From: Pseudothauera lacus
GTDB taxonomy: Bacteria > Pseudomonadota > Gammaproteobacteria > Burkholderiales > Rhodocyclaceae
Direction of reading: 5' to 3'
Assembly (NCBI RefSeq): GCF_003034845.1
Contig: NZ_PZKC01000008.1
Coordinates: forward strand, 62,001 to 126,000
Length of the DNA: 64,000 nt
Below are positions 50,953 through 60,822 of this stretch, in pieces (the stretch's first letter is position 1; each line of letters begins with the position of its first letter). A model generated the notes under the pieces. The model was not told the origin of the DNA. It was given only the letters and a program-made list of their open reading frames with translations, and searched no databases. The translations under genes and the position numbers were made by a program.

Positions 50953-51414
50953 CTACAGCCCCCAGACTTCGGTGACGCGCAGGAAGCCGCTGGCGCCGTC
51001 GCGGTGGCGTACGCCGACCCAGCCGCCCGCGGTGGGCTGGGTGAGTTCCAGCACCACGTCACGGGTGGCGTGGAAGGCCGCTGCGCTGCCGGCGTCGGCA
51101 CTCTGGAAGGCGGTGGCGCGTTCGGCGGTGACGATCACGGTGCGGCGCGCGGCCAGCTTGCTGGCCTCGATCCAGGCGATGGCGCCGGCGGGTTCGCGTA
51201 CCTTGACCCAGCGCTCGAGCACCACCACCACCTCCACCGGCGTGTCGGCGGCGAGGATGAACTGGCGCTGGCCCTGCACCGAAGGGCTGTCGTAGAGCAG
51301 CGCCGCTGCCGCGGTGGAGCGGTATTCGATGCCCTGGGCGGCAGCCACCCCGCCGCCGCAGGCGAGCAGGGCGGCGCAGGTGGCCTGCAGGGCGCGGATG
51401 CGCAGGGCCGGCAT
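50953..51414 (-). CDS. Secreted bacterial SH3-domain protein
   Basis: A 153-aa precursor with a signal peptide (about 1-26, ending VAAAQG) and two SH3-like beta regions, the first with [11 protein letters not shown] and ERWVKVRE, the second with [15 protein letters not shown]. Such domains bind cell wall or ligands in the periplasm. Its ATG overlaps the secB stop by 1 nt (TAATG), so it is translated with secB. It is inserted between secB and gpsA, which are adjacent in E. coli. Function is unknown. Confidence 0.8.
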   Translation of the reverse strand: MPALRIRALQATCAALLACGGGVAAAQGIEYRSTAAAALLYDSPSVQGQRQFILAADTPVEVVVVLERWVKVREPAGAIAWIEASKLAARRTVIVTAERATAFQSADAGSAAAFHATRDVVLELTQPTAGGWVGVRHRDGASGFLRVTEVWGL

Positions 51415-51881
51415 TACTGCACCGGCACCTCGCCGCCGGCGGGGGCGCCGGCGCGCTGCTGTTGCTGCTGCATGTAGAGGGCCTCGAAGTTCACCGGGGC
51501 GAGCACCACGGGCTGGAAGCCGGCGCGGGTGACGGCGTCGGAGACCGCTTCGCGGGCGTAGGGGAAGAGGATGTTGGGGCAGCCGATCATCAGCACCGGT
51601 TCGAGCTCGCCTTCGGGGACGTTGCGGATCTGGAAGATGCCGGCCTGCTGCACCTCGATCAGGAAAACGGTCTTGTCCTCGCCGATCTTGGCGCTGACGG
51701 TAACGGTGAGTACGACGTTGTAGATGCCCTCGTCGATGGGGTTGCCGTCGGTGCGCAGCTGCACGCTGATCTGCGGGTTCTCGCGTTCGAGGAAGATCTG
51801 CGGGGCGTTGGGGACTTCCAGCGAAATGTCCTTGACGTAGAGTTTCTCGATGGAGAAGACGGGTTGGGCGTTGTCGGTCAT
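51414..51881 (-). CDS. secB: Protein-export chaperone SecB
   Basis: A 155-aa SecB that holds preproteins unfolded and delivers them to SecA. It has FSIEKLYVKDISLEVPNAP, AGIFQIRNVPE and CPNILFPYAREAVSDAVTRAGFQP-type core regions, and a Gln-rich, Pro/Gly-containing tail. The ATG at 51881 gives usual length. It lies 49 nt after grxC in the conserved cluster. Confidence 0.96.
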   Translation of the reverse strand: MTDNAQPVFSIEKLYVKDISLEVPNAPQIFLERENPQISVQLRTDGNPIDEGIYNVVLTVTVSAKIGEDKTVFLIEVQQAGIFQIRNVPEGELEPVLMIGCPNILFPYAREAVSDAVTRAGFQPVVLAPVNFEALYMQQQQQRAGAPAGGEVPVQ

Positions 51882-51930
51882 GAAAGCTGTTCCGTGGTCG
51901 GTATGGTCTGGGTTGGCGCGCTGGCGGGGT

Positions 51931-52203
51931 TCAGTCGGGCTCGCCCTGCAGCAGGGCGTCGAGGCGTCCGCTGCGGTCGAGCTCGAAGAGGTCGTCGCAG
52001 CCGCCGACATGATAGTCGCCTATGAAGATCTGCGGAACCGTGCGGCGGCCGGTGAGCTGCATCATCTCGTCGCGGCGCTCGGGGTCGAGGTCGATGCGGA
52101 TCTTGTCGATCGTCGTCACCCCCTTGCGCTTCAGCAGGCCTTCGGCGCGCACGCAGTAGGGGCAGACGGCGGAGGCGTACATGCGGATCGTCGGCTGGCT
52201 CAC
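51931..52203 (-). CDS. grxC: Glutaredoxin 3
   Basis: A 90-aa GrxC with the redox site CPYC (residues 14-17) and glutathione-binding TVPQIFIGDYHVGGCDDL. It reduces disulfides with glutathione. The start is a GTG (52201-52203) that overlaps the stop of the rhodanese gene by 4 nt (GTGA), and AAGG lies upstream. Translational coupling with rhodanese and linkage to secB follow the E. coli yibN-grxC-secB order. Confidence 0.95.
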   Translation of the reverse strand: MSQPTIRMYASAVCPYCVRAEGLLKRKGVTTIDKIRIDLDPERRDEMMQLTGRRTVPQIFIGDYHVGGCDDLFELDRSGRLDALLQGEPD

Positions 52204-52646
52204 TTTTTCTTACCTTTTTCCTTGTCCTTGTTCTTGCTACCACGGCTCAGCGGCTGGCCGGCCTTTTCCCATTCGAAGATGCCGCCGCGCAGGTTGAAGA
52301 GCTTCTCGAAGCCGGCCTTCTTCAGCGTGGCGATGGCGTTGCCCGAGCGTGCGCCACTGGCGCAGCACAGGATCAGCGGCAGGCCGCGCAGCTTCTCGAG
52401 TTCGTTCTTGCGCGACTCCAGTTCGCTGAAGGGGATGTGACGGGCGTTGGGGATGTGGCCCTGGGCGAATTCTGCCTGCTCGCGCACGTCGATGACCACC
52501 GCATCCTCGCGGTTGATCAGCATGGTCGCCTCGACCGCCGAGAGCAGGGTCTTGTCGGCCTTGGCGCGCACGGTGTCGATCAGGAGCCAGCCGCCGGTGA
52601 CGGCGGCCAGCGTGGCCCAGTGCCAGTTCTGCTGCAGGAATTCCAC
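52200..52646 (-). CDS. Membrane-anchored rhodanese-like protein (YibN-like)
   Basis: A 148-aa protein with an N-terminal membrane segment (about 8-27), a rhodanese domain (VVIDVREQAEFAQGHIPNA; active-site loop CCASGARSG) and a Lys-rich tail. Rhodaneses carry sulfane sulfur on the loop Cys. The GTG at 52646 is the start. It lies 24 nt after an ArsR-type regulator gene on the same strand, so the regulator may control it along with grxC. Confidence 0.88.
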   Translation of the reverse strand: MEFLQQNWHWATLAAVTGGWLLIDTVRAKADKTLLSAVEATMLINREDAVVIDVREQAEFAQGHIPNARHIPFSELESRKNELEKLRGLPLILCCASGARSGNAIATLKKAGFEKLFNLRGGIFEWEKAGQPLSRGSKNKDKEKGKKK

Positions 52647-52670
52647 TTGCTATAGACTCCGTTGAGGACT

Positions 52671-52994
52671 TCAGTCCGGTTGGTCGCTGCAGAACACTTC
52701 GCGCATCAGCGCGATGAGCTGCAGGGTGCGCTGGTCGCCGACGCGATAGAACACGCGGTTGGCGTCCTTGCGGGTGAACAGCACGCCCTTGTCGCGCAGG
52801 ATGGCGAGGTGCTGCGAGATGTTGCTCTGCGAGGTGCCCACCGCGTCGACGATGTCCTGCACGCAGACCTCGGTATCACCGAGCACGCAGAGGATCTTCA
52901 GACGCAGCGGATGGGCGATCGCCTTCAGCGCGCGGGCCGCGGTCTCGATATGCTCGTGCTTGTCGATGAGCGAGAAGATGTCGTCTTTGTTCAC
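52671..52994 (-). CDS. ArsR/SmtB-family regulator, possible sulfide/persulfide sensor
   Basis: A 107-aa winged-helix protein with the ArsR core AHPLRLKILCVL and SQSNISQHLAILRDKGVL. The metal site of classic ArsR (ELCVCDL) is changed to TEVCVQDIV, so one Cys is missing. The remaining Cys44 and Cys102 (near the C-terminus) sit where SqrR/BigR persulfide sensors have their two reactive cysteines; Cys36 is a third. The start is a GTG at 52994. Linkage to rhodanese and glutaredoxin suggests a role in sulfur or redox control, which is inference. Confidence 0.82.
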   Translation of the reverse strand: MNKDDIFSLIDKHEHIETAARALKAIAHPLRLKILCVLGDTEVCVQDIVDAVGTSQSNISQHLAILRDKGVLFTRKDANRVFYRVGDQRTLQLIALMREVFCSDQPD

Positions 52995-53021
52995 GATGGT
53001 CCGCGGGAAGGCAAAGTGGCT

Positions 53022-53027
53022 AGTATA
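53022..53027 (-). promoter_or_regulatory. Candidate -10 box in an AT-rich site upstream of the ArsR gene
   Basis: On the minus strand TATACT (53022-53027) matches the -10 consensus at 5 of 6 bases. It lies inside an AT-rich stretch (53020-53033, TATTTTATACTA) in otherwise GC-rich DNA, about 28 nt before the GTG. Such a spot often doubles as the operator of an ArsR regulator. Confidence 0.4.
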
Positions 53028-53239
53028 AAATATCGCGCCGGATTGATGCGTACTGCTTCGCCACCCTTCCCGGGCAGGGTGGGGTCTCCTGCCCCCCGTT
53101 TCGCCGGCTTTCTAGATTAGCGGATCTGATCCCACATGCAGATGACAGCCCTGTCGCACCACGCAGAGTCCACCGCGAGCATGGAATGCCGCCGTGGTGC
53201 GCGGGTCGATGTGTGCGCTGCCGCGGGGCGGCAAGGCGG

Positions 53240-54529
53240 ATGAGCGCGGGCCTGCGCATGTTCGGGCGGTTGCTGTGCGCCGCGCTGCTGTTTGCCGTGG
53301 CGGCGACAGCGGGGGCCGACCCGGTCCGTGAGGCCGCCGAGCGGCGCGCCGATCTCGATGCGCTGAAGGAGCGCATCCGCGCGCTTCAGCGCGACATCGA
53401 AGGAACGGAGAAATCCCACGGCAGCGCTGCCACTGCGCTGGTTGCCGCCGAGCGCGAGGTCTCGCGCCTGCAGCGCAGGCTGCGGCAGATGGCCGGCGAG
53501 CGTCTCGAGGTCGAGCGCACCATCGCCCGCCTGGGGCGCGAGCAGGCCGAGGTCGAGGCGCGCATCACGGCGCGCAGCGACGAACTCGCCGAATGGCTGC
53601 GCCGCCATTACGTCTATGGCAGTGCCGACGGCGTCGCCCCCTTCCTGTCCTCGCGCGACCCCAATCAGATCGCCCGCGATGCCCATTATCTGGAACACCT
53701 GGGCCGCGCCCGTCTGGCGCTGATCGACAGCCTGCGCGGCGACCTGCGCCAGAAGGCCGAACTGCAGGCGGTGGCGCAGGCGCGCGCGAACCGGCTGGTG
53801 GAACTGGAGGCCGAACAGCGTGGCCGCGAGGCCGAGCTCGCCGCAATGCACGAGGCCCGCCGGGTCGCGGTCGCGGAGCTGAACGCGCAACTGCAGGAGC
53901 AGCGCCGTGAGTTTGCCTCCCTGCGCCAGGACGAGAATCGCCTCGGTCAGCTCATCGAGGGCCTTACCCGCGCCGCGCGCGAGCAGCAGCGCGCCCGCGA
54001 GCAGGCTGCCGCGCGGGCGCAGCAGCAACAGCAACGCTCGGCGAGCGGCGCGGTGGCAACCCCGGGGCGTCCGGCGGAGCGGGTTGTCGGTCAGGCGCGC
54101 GAGGTTGCACGTGCCGGCAGCAGCGGGGTGCCGTTCGCGAGCTTGCGCGGCAAGCTGCTTTTTCCGGTGCGCGGCGAACTGCTGGGGCGCTTCGGTGCTC
54201 CAAGAGCCGAGGGGGGGACGACCTGGCGCGGCGTCTTCATCCGTGCCCGCAGCGGTGAGGACGTCCGTGCGGTGGCCGATGGCGAGGTGGTGTACTCGGA
54301 CTGGTTACGCGGCTTCGGCAACCTGATCATCGTCGATCACGGCAGCGACTATCTCACCGTGTATGGCAATAATGACGCGCTGCTGCGCGAAGTCGGCGAC
54401 CGCATTGCCGGCGGCGATGCGATCGCCAGCGTGGGGGCGAGCGGAGGCGGGACGGAAACCGGTTTATACTTCGAGATCCGTCATCAGGGCCAGGCGCTCG
54501 ATCCGATGAAATGGGTCCGGCCGAACTGA
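53240..54529 (+). CDS. envC: EnvC-like murein hydrolase activator (degenerate M23 peptidase)
   Basis: A 429-aa protein with a signal peptide (about 1-35), a long Arg/Glu/Ala-rich coiled coil (about 40-290) and a C-terminal LytM/M23 domain ending near YFEIRHQGQALDPMKW. The canonical HxH metal ligands of active M23 peptidases are not visible, as in E. coli EnvC, so it should activate amidases at the division site rather than cut. The ATG at 53240 has AAGG upstream. It is followed 39 nt later by ctpA, a typical pairing. Confidence 0.9.
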   Translation: MSAGLRMFGRLLCAALLFAVAATAGADPVREAAERRADLDALKERIRALQRDIEGTEKSHGSAATALVAAEREVSRLQRRLRQMAGERLEVERTIARLGREQAEVEARITARSDELAEWLRRHYVYGSADGVAPFLSSRDPNQIARDAHYLEHLGRARLALIDSLRGDLRQKAELQAVAQARANRLVELEAEQRGREAELAAMHEARRVAVAELNAQLQEQRREFASLRQDENRLGQLIEGLTRAAREQQRAREQAAARAQQQQQRSASGAVATPGRPAERVVGQAREVARAGSSGVPFASLRGKLLFPVRGELLGRFGAPRAEGGTTWRGVFIRARSGEDVRAVADGEVVYSDWLRGFGNLIIVDHGSDYLTVYGNNDALLREVGDRIAGGDAIASVGASGGGTETGLYFEIRHQGQALDPMKWVRPN

Positions 54530-54568
54530 ACGGCGGACAACTGCGGCGCTGCCGCCGATGGAGTACTC

Positions 54569-55918
54569 ATGCGAAGCAAGTTGCAAAATCTCGGGCTCGT
54601 ATTCACCGGCGTGCTGGCCGGGATCCTGATCAGCCTCAACTTCTCGGCCAACGCCGACCGCAGCCCCGCACCGCTGCCGGTGGAGGAGTTGCGCGCCTTT
54701 GCCGATGTCTTCAATGCCATCAAGCAGGGCTATGTGGAGCCGGTGGAAGACAAGAAGCTGATCACCCACGCGATCAGCGGCATGCTTACCGGCCTCGATC
54801 CGCACTCGGCCTACCTCGACGCCGAGGCCTTCAACGAGCTGCAGGTCGGCACCCAGGGTGAGTTCGGCGGTCTCGGCATCGAGGTCGGCATGGAAGACGG
54901 CTTCGTCAAGGTGGTCTCGCCGATCGAGGACACCCCCGCCTTCCGCGCCGGCGTGCTCGCCGGCGACCTCATCGTCAAGCTCGACGACACCCCGGTGAAG
55001 GGCATGAGCCTCAACGACGCCGTCAAGCGCATGCGCGGGCGTCCGGGCACCAACATCACGCTGACCATCATGCGCAAGAGCGAGAGTGCGCCGGTGGTGG
55101 TCACCCTCACCCGCGAGGTCATCAGGGTGCGCAGCGTGCGCTCCAGCATGGTCGAACCCGGCTATGGCTACGTGCGCGTCGCCCAGTTCCAGGAGAACAC
55201 CGCGGCCGCCCTGGTCGAGCACCTCGGAAAGCTCACTGCCGAAGGGCCGCTGAAGGGTCTCGTGCTCGATCTGCGCAATGACCCGGGCGGCCTGCTGCAC
55301 GGCGCCGTCGGCGTCGCGGCGGCCTTCCTGCCCCCCGAGTCGCTGGTGGTGTCCACTGACGGTCGCGCCGAAGATGCCCGCCGTGAGTACCGCGCGGTAC
55401 GCGAGGACTACCTGCGCGGCCGCCGCGACGACTTCCTCCGCAACCTGCCGCCGAGTGCCCGCGAAGTGCCGATGGTGGTGCTGGTCAATGGCGGTTCGGC
55501 CTCGGCCTCGGAGATCGTCGCCGGCGCCCTGCAGGACCACAAGCGCGCCGTGGTGATGGGCACCCAGACCTTCGGCAAGGGCTCCGTGCAGACCATCCTG
55601 CCGCTCAACAACAACACCGCCATCAAGCTCACCACCGCGCGTTACTACACGCCCAGCGGGCGCTCGATCCAGGCCAAGGGCATCGAGCCCGACATCGTCG
55701 TCGAGGAGACCGCCAACGGTTCCTCGCGCCGTGTGCGCGAAGCCGACCTCCAGGGCCATCTGGGTGCCGAGGGCGGCGAGGAGCGTCCCTCCGGCGATTC
55801 CGGCGCTGAGGACGAGGCGCCGGCGATCCGTTTCGAGATGGGCGGCGAGGACGACTACCAGCTCGGTCAGGCGATCAACCTGCTGAAGGGCTTGCAGATC
55901 ATTCAGGGCCAGCGCTGA
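54569..55918 (+). CDS. ctpA: C-terminal processing protease CtpA (S41 family)
   Basis: A 449-aa serine protease with an N-terminal signal/anchor (about 8-28), a PDZ domain (GIEVGMEDGFVKVVSPIEDTP to about 190), and the S41 catalytic core with the nucleophile in NGGSASASEIV and the general base Lys in GTQTFGKGSVQT. It trims or degrades periplasmic proteins with hydrophobic C-termini. The ATG at 54569 has GGAG 6 nt upstream. It probably shares an operon with envC. Confidence 0.95.
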   Translation: MRSKLQNLGLVFTGVLAGILISLNFSANADRSPAPLPVEELRAFADVFNAIKQGYVEPVEDKKLITHAISGMLTGLDPHSAYLDAEAFNELQVGTQGEFGGLGIEVGMEDGFVKVVSPIEDTPAFRAGVLAGDLIVKLDDTPVKGMSLNDAVKRMRGRPGTNITLTIMRKSESAPVVVTLTREVIRVRSVRSSMVEPGYGYVRVAQFQENTAAALVEHLGKLTAEGPLKGLVLDLRNDPGGLLHGAVGVAAAFLPPESLVVSTDGRAEDARREYRAVREDYLRGRRDDFLRNLPPSAREVPMVVLVNGGSASASEIVAGALQDHKRAVVMGTQTFGKGSVQTILPLNNNTAIKLTTARYYTPSGRSIQAKGIEPDIVVEETANGSSRRVREADLQGHLGAEGGEERPSGDSGAEDEAPAIRFEMGGEDDYQLGQAINLLKGLQIIQGQR

Positions 55919-55945
55919 GGGCGTCGGGGGCCCTGGGGGGGTGTG

Positions 55946-56395
55946 ATGCGACGAGAGACTGCGTACAAGCTGGCCGGACGTCAGCACGAGCATCCGGTCA
56001 GCGGTTCGGGCATCGACAAGGAGCGCGAGCTGCGCTTCAAGAAGCTGCCCCCCGGGCAGGTCGAGCAGGCCTGGCGGTCGCTGCGCCTGCTGAAGGGGCT
56101 GCAGGTCGAACGCCGCGACAATCCGCTCGCCCTCACGGTGCGCTACTCGGTACTCGACTACAGCATGGAGTCGATCGAGAACGCCCTCCGTGAGGCCGGC
56201 TTTGCCCTCGACAACACCCTCTACATGAAGCTGGTGCGCGCGCTGGTGTATTTCTGTGAGGAAACCCAGCGCCACAACCTCGAATCGCCCGAGCGCCTGA
56301 TCAAGAAGTCCAACGAGGTCTATGTGCAGGCCTGGGATCAGCACGAGCACGGCGATCACGACGACACCCCGCCGGAACTGCGCGAATACAAGTGA
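55946..56395 (+). CDS. Unknown 149-aa protein between ctpA and moeB
   Basis: Soluble, charged, no signal peptide. The middle part (LRLLKGLQVERRDNPLALTVRYSVLDY, then MESIENALREAGFALD) has an alternating beta-alpha-beta-beta-alpha pattern reminiscent of ferredoxin-like/HMA-type folds, but without a CxxC metal motif. The C-terminal part contains several His/Asp (DQHEHGDHDD) that might bind metal. The ATG at 55946 is used; a GTG at 55943 is adjacent. It is 27 nt after ctpA and 32 nt before moeB, so likely in the same operon. I do not recognise a family. Confidence 0.65.
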   Translation: MRRETAYKLAGRQHEHPVSGSGIDKERELRFKKLPPGQVEQAWRSLRLLKGLQVERRDNPLALTVRYSVLDYSMESIENALREAGFALDNTLYMKLVRALVYFCEETQRHNLESPERLIKKSNEVYVQAWDQHEHGDHDDTPPELREYK

Positions 56396-56427
56396 GCGGC
56401 AGGCGCCGCCGCGGCGTATCGAGGAAC

Positions 56428-57177
56428 ATGAACGACGACCAGTTGCTGCGCTACAGCCGCCACATCCTGCTGCCCGAGATCGATGTCGACGGCCAGCAGG
56501 CCATCCTCGACGCGCGCGTGCTGGTGGTCGGCGCCGGCGGGCTGGGTTCGCCGGCGGCGATGTATCTGGCCGCCGCGGGAGTCGGTACGCTGGTGCTGGC
56601 CGACGGCGACAGCGTCGATCTGACCAATCTGCAGCGCCAGATCCTGCACAGTGAACAGGGTGTGGGGCGCCTGAAGGTCGATTCCGGGCGCGACACCCTG
56701 GCCCGCCTCAACCCCCACGTGCGGGTCGAGGCGCTGCCCTGCCGGCTGGAGGGCGACGCCCTTGCCGAGCAGGTTGCCGCCGCCGATGTGGTGCTCGACT
56801 GCTCGGACAACTTCGCCACCCGCCACGCCATCAACCGCGCCAGCGTGCGGGCGCGCACGCCGCTGGTGTCCGGTGCGGCGATCCGCTTCGATGGCCAGGT
56901 GGCGGTGTTCGATCCGCGCGCGGCGGCTGCGCCGTGCTACAACTGCCTGTTCCCGGAAGGGCTGGAAACCGAGGAGGTGCGCTGCGCGGTGATGGGTGTG
57001 TTCGCCCCCATCGTCGGCATCATCGGCGCCACCCAGGCCGCCGAGGCCCTGAAGCTGCTGGCCGGCTGCGGTACCTCGCTGGCAGGGCGCCTGCTGCTGC
57101 TCGACGGCCTGGCGATGGAGTGGCGCAGCGTCGGGCTCGGCCGCGATCCCGAGTGCGCGGTGTGCGCGGCGTCCTGA
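56428..57177 (+). CDS. moeB: MoeB/ThiF-family adenylyltransferase
   Basis: A 249-aa E1-like enzyme that adenylates the C-terminus of a small sulfur carrier (MoaD or ThiS). It has RYSRHILLPEID, the ATP loop GAGGLGSPAA, DCSDNFATR and LNRACV-like stretches, and zinc cysteines CYNC and CAVC. Without moa or thi genes nearby, MoeB and ThiF cannot be told apart. The ATG at 56428 follows GAGGA. It ends 1 nt before the convergent ribD stop. Confidence 0.88.
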   Translation: MNDDQLLRYSRHILLPEIDVDGQQAILDARVLVVGAGGLGSPAAMYLAAAGVGTLVLADGDSVDLTNLQRQILHSEQGVGRLKVDSGRDTLARLNPHVRVEALPCRLEGDALAEQVAAADVVLDCSDNFATRHAINRASVRARTPLVSGAAIRFDGQVAVFDPRAAAAPCYNCLFPEGLETEEVRCAVMGVFAPIVGIIGATQAAEALKLLAGCGTSLAGRLLLLDGLAMEWRSVGLGRDPECAVCAAS

Positions 57178-57178
57178 T

Positions 57179-58276
57179 TCAGGGTGGCAAGGGGCGCGCG
57201 CGCACGCGGTAGTCCGCGCCAAGCGCACGCAGGTCGATGATCTGCAGGCGCACCGCGCTGTCCAGCGTCTCGGCCGCGGGCAGGCGGAACAGGCCCTGGG
57301 CGACGTCGCCGACCAGCATCGGGGCGAAGTACATCAGCAGTTCATCCACACAGCCTTCGCGCAGCAGCGAACCGTTGAGGCCGCAGCCGGCTTCGGCGTG
57401 AACTTCGTTGACGCCGCGCCGCCCAAGTTCCGCCAGCAAGGCAGGCAGATCGACCTTGCCGCGGGCGTCGGGGAGGTGCACGATTTCCGCGCCGAGATCC
57501 TGCAGGCGGGCGATGCGCCCGCCGTCGCTGGAGGCGGTGGCGATCAGGCAGTCGCCGGCGGCGAGGATGCGGGCCTGTGGCGAAACCTCCAGGCGGGCGT
57601 CCACCAGCACCTTGCGCGGCTGGCGCTGGCAGGGCACGTCGCGCACGCTGAGTTGGGGGTCGTCGGCGTGTACGGTGCCGATGCCGGTGAGGATGGCGCA
57701 GGCCCGGGCGCGCCAGCGGTGACCGTCGCGGCGCGCTTCGGGGCCGGTGATCCACTGGCTGACGCCGTTGTTCAGTGCGCTCTTGCCATCCAGCGTGGCG
57801 GCCGTCTTCAGGCGCAGCCACGGGCGGCCACGGCGCATGCGCGCGACGAAGCCGATATTGAGCTCTTGCGCCTGCGTCTCGAGCAGGCCGACGGCGGTGT
57901 CGATGCCGGCGGCGCGCAGGCGCGCCAGGCCGGCGCCGGCGACCAGCGGATTGGGGTCAGCCATGGCGGCGACCACCCGCCGCACACCGGCGGCGATCAG
58001 CGCATCCGCACAGGGTGGCGTGCGCCCGTGGTGTGAGCACGGCTCGAGGGTGACGTAGGCGGTGGCGCCACGTGCGCGTTCGCCGGCCATGCGCAGCGCG
58101 TGCACCTCGGCGTGCGGCTCGCCGGCACGGGCATGCCAGCCCTCGCCGACGGTGCTGCCATCGGCGGCGAGGATCACGCAGCCGACGCGTGGATTGGGTG
58201 TGGTGGTCTCCAGCCCCAGTTCGGCCAGCGCCAGTGCGCGGGCCATGGCGGCATGGTCAGTTGCCGAAAAGGTCAT
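57179..58276 (-). CDS. ribD: Riboflavin biosynthesis deaminase/reductase RibD
   Basis: A 365-aa bifunctional enzyme: an N-terminal zinc deaminase (PHAEVHAL, then [13 protein letters not shown]) and a C-terminal reductase ([25 protein letters not shown]), for the second and third steps of riboflavin synthesis. The ATG at 58276 overlaps the nrdR coding end by 20 nt. The glyA-nrdR-ribD order is conserved in many proteobacteria. Confidence 0.95.
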   Translation of the reverse strand: MTFSATDHAAMARALALAELGLETTTPNPRVGCVILAADGSTVGEGWHARAGEPHAEVHALRMAGERARGATAYVTLEPCSHHGRTPPCADALIAAGVRRVVAAMADPNPLVAGAGLARLRAAGIDTAVGLLETQAQELNIGFVARMRRGRPWLRLKTAATLDGKSALNNGVSQWITGPEARRDGHRWRARACAILTGIGTVHADDPQLSVRDVPCQRQPRKVLVDARLEVSPQARILAAGDCLIATASSDGGRIARLQDLGAEIVHLPDARGKVDLPALLAELGRRGVNEVHAEAGCGLNGSLLREGCVDELLMYFAPMLVGDVAQGLFRLPAAETLDSAVRLQIIDLRALGADYRVRARPLPP

Positions 58277-58772
58277 GCTCGGGGTCGGGTTGCCCGGCGC
58301 CGCCCTTGCGCGCGCGTCGCGGCCGCGTCTGTACTTCGCGGATGACCTCGGAGAACTCGTCCACGTCGGCGAAGTTGCGATACACCGAGGCGAAGCGGAT
58401 GTAGGCGACCTTGTCGAGCTTCTTGAGCTCCTTCATCACCAGTTCGCCGAGCTTCTCGCTGGGGACTTCCTGCTCGCCCATCGACAGCAGGCGCGCCTCG
58501 ATGCGGTCGACGGCGGCTTCGAGCGCTTCGACGGTGACCGGCCGCTTGCGCAGGGCGAGCTTCAGACTGCCGGCGAGCTTGGCGTGATCGTACTCGGTGC
58601 GGTTGCCGTTGCGCTTGACGATGTGCGGCATCTTGAGGTCGATGCGCTCATAGGTGGTGAAGCGCTTGTCGCAGTTCACGCAGCGGCGGCGGCGGCGGAC
58701 GACGTCGCCGTCCTCGTTCTCGCGGGTGTCGGTGACCTGGGTATTGGGGTCACCGCAGAAGGGGCATTTCAT
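58257..58772 (-). CDS. nrdR: Transcriptional repressor NrdR
   Basis: A 171-aa protein with an N-terminal zinc ribbon (CPFC and CVNC, about residues 3-34) and an ATP-cone domain, which senses (d)ATP and represses ribonucleotide reductase genes. [20 protein letters not shown] is the family's core. The C-terminal 25 residues are a basic/acidic tail. The ATG at 58772 is 51 nt after glyA. No ribonucleotide reductase gene is in the window. Confidence 0.96.
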   Translation of the reverse strand: MKCPFCGDPNTQVTDTRENEDGDVVRRRRRCVNCDKRFTTYERIDLKMPHIVKRNGNRTEYDHAKLAGSLKLALRKRPVTVEALEAAVDRIEARLLSMGEQEVPSEKLGELVMKELKKLDKVAYIRFASVYRNFADVDEFSEVIREVQTRPRRARKGGAGQPDPEHDLFGN

Positions 58773-58791
58773 GGCCGGGGGGCGATGTGCC

Positions 58792-58815
58792 GCGGGGCGC
58801 CAGGCGGCGCCCCGC
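58792..58815. other. Perfect 10-bp hairpin between glyA and nrdR
   Basis: GCGGGGCGCC (58792-58801) and GGCGCCCCGC (58806-58815) form a stem with a 4-nt loop, 8 nt after the glyA stop. No T run follows on either strand; it may trim or stabilise the glyA mRNA. Confidence 0.5.
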
Positions 58816-58823
58816 AGGCCGTC

Positions 58824-60074
<1,251 letters not shown>

Positions 60075-60177
60075 GAGACAGGCTCGATTGGGTTGGAGTA
60101 AAGGCGGATATTACCATGCACCGAAAGGGCGCAAGGCGGCATCGTGCGCTGCGGCAAAAGCCGGCGGGCGGGCGCTC

Positions 60178-60822
60178 TCAGGCGTTGGCGAGTTCGTCGC
60201 GGGCGCCGTCGAGGTGGCGCTGCTCGGCCCACGCCTGCAGTCGCCAGCCCTGGCCGTCGTGCACGATCCAGTTGAGCGCGGCATTGGGGATGACGAAGTC
60301 GCGCGGTGGCTGCAGCGCCTTGCCGGTCGCCAGGCGGTGCACGATGTCGAGTACGCCGCCGTGACAGACGATGAGCAGCTGGCCGCCGGCATGGCGGTGG
60401 GCGAGATCGGCGAGTACGGCGTCAATGCGCGCGGCGAAGGCGCTCAGGCTCTCGCCGCTCCCGGGAAAGGCGAAATCCGGCTCGCGCGCATGGAAGCGCG
60501 CATAGGCCTGGGGGTGGCGGGCTTCGGCCTCGGCGTAGGTGAGCCCCTGGAAGAGGCCGTAATGGCGCTCGCGCAGGCGTGCATCGGCGAACGGCGGTGG
60601 ATGTCCGGCGGCGCAGATGGCGGCGGCGGTCTGGCGCGCGCGCAGCAGGTCGCTGGTATATACCGCGGCAAAGCGCTCGGCCGCCAGACTGGCGGCCGTG
60701 GCGCGGGCCTGGCGTTCGCCGACGGCGTTGAGGGGGATGTCGAGGTGGCCCTGCAGGCGGCGCTCGGCGTTCCAGTCGGTCTCACCATGGCGCACCAGGC
60801 AGAGCCTGGTGGCCGTCACCAT
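60178..60822 (-). CDS. Histidine phosphatase-superfamily protein
   Basis: A 214-aa phosphatase with the catalytic RHGETDWN (residues 11-18), RLRERHYGLFQG and a second His in VCHGGVLDIV. It resembles broad-specificity GpmB/CobC-type enzymes. The ATG at 60822 overlaps the dctM stop; GTG 60819 is an alternative. It is last in a leftward run with the TRAP transporter genes, so possibly co-transcribed. Substrate unknown. Confidence 0.87.
   Translation of the reverse strand: MVTATRLCLVRHGETDWNAERRLQGHLDIPLNAVGERQARATAASLAAERFAAVYTSDLLRARQTAAAICAAGHPPPFADARLRERHYGLFQGLTYAEAEARHPQAYARFHAREPDFAFPGSGESLSAFAARIDAVLADLAHRHAGGQLLIVCHGGVLDIVHRLATGKALQPPRDFVIPNAALNWIVHDGQGWRLQAWAEQRHLDGARDELANA

Noticed and set aside
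58773-58823. Possible riboswitch or terminator upstream of nrdR
   Set aside because: The gap holds a perfect hairpin, but it is too short for a known riboswitch and has no T run; it is kept only as a hairpin.
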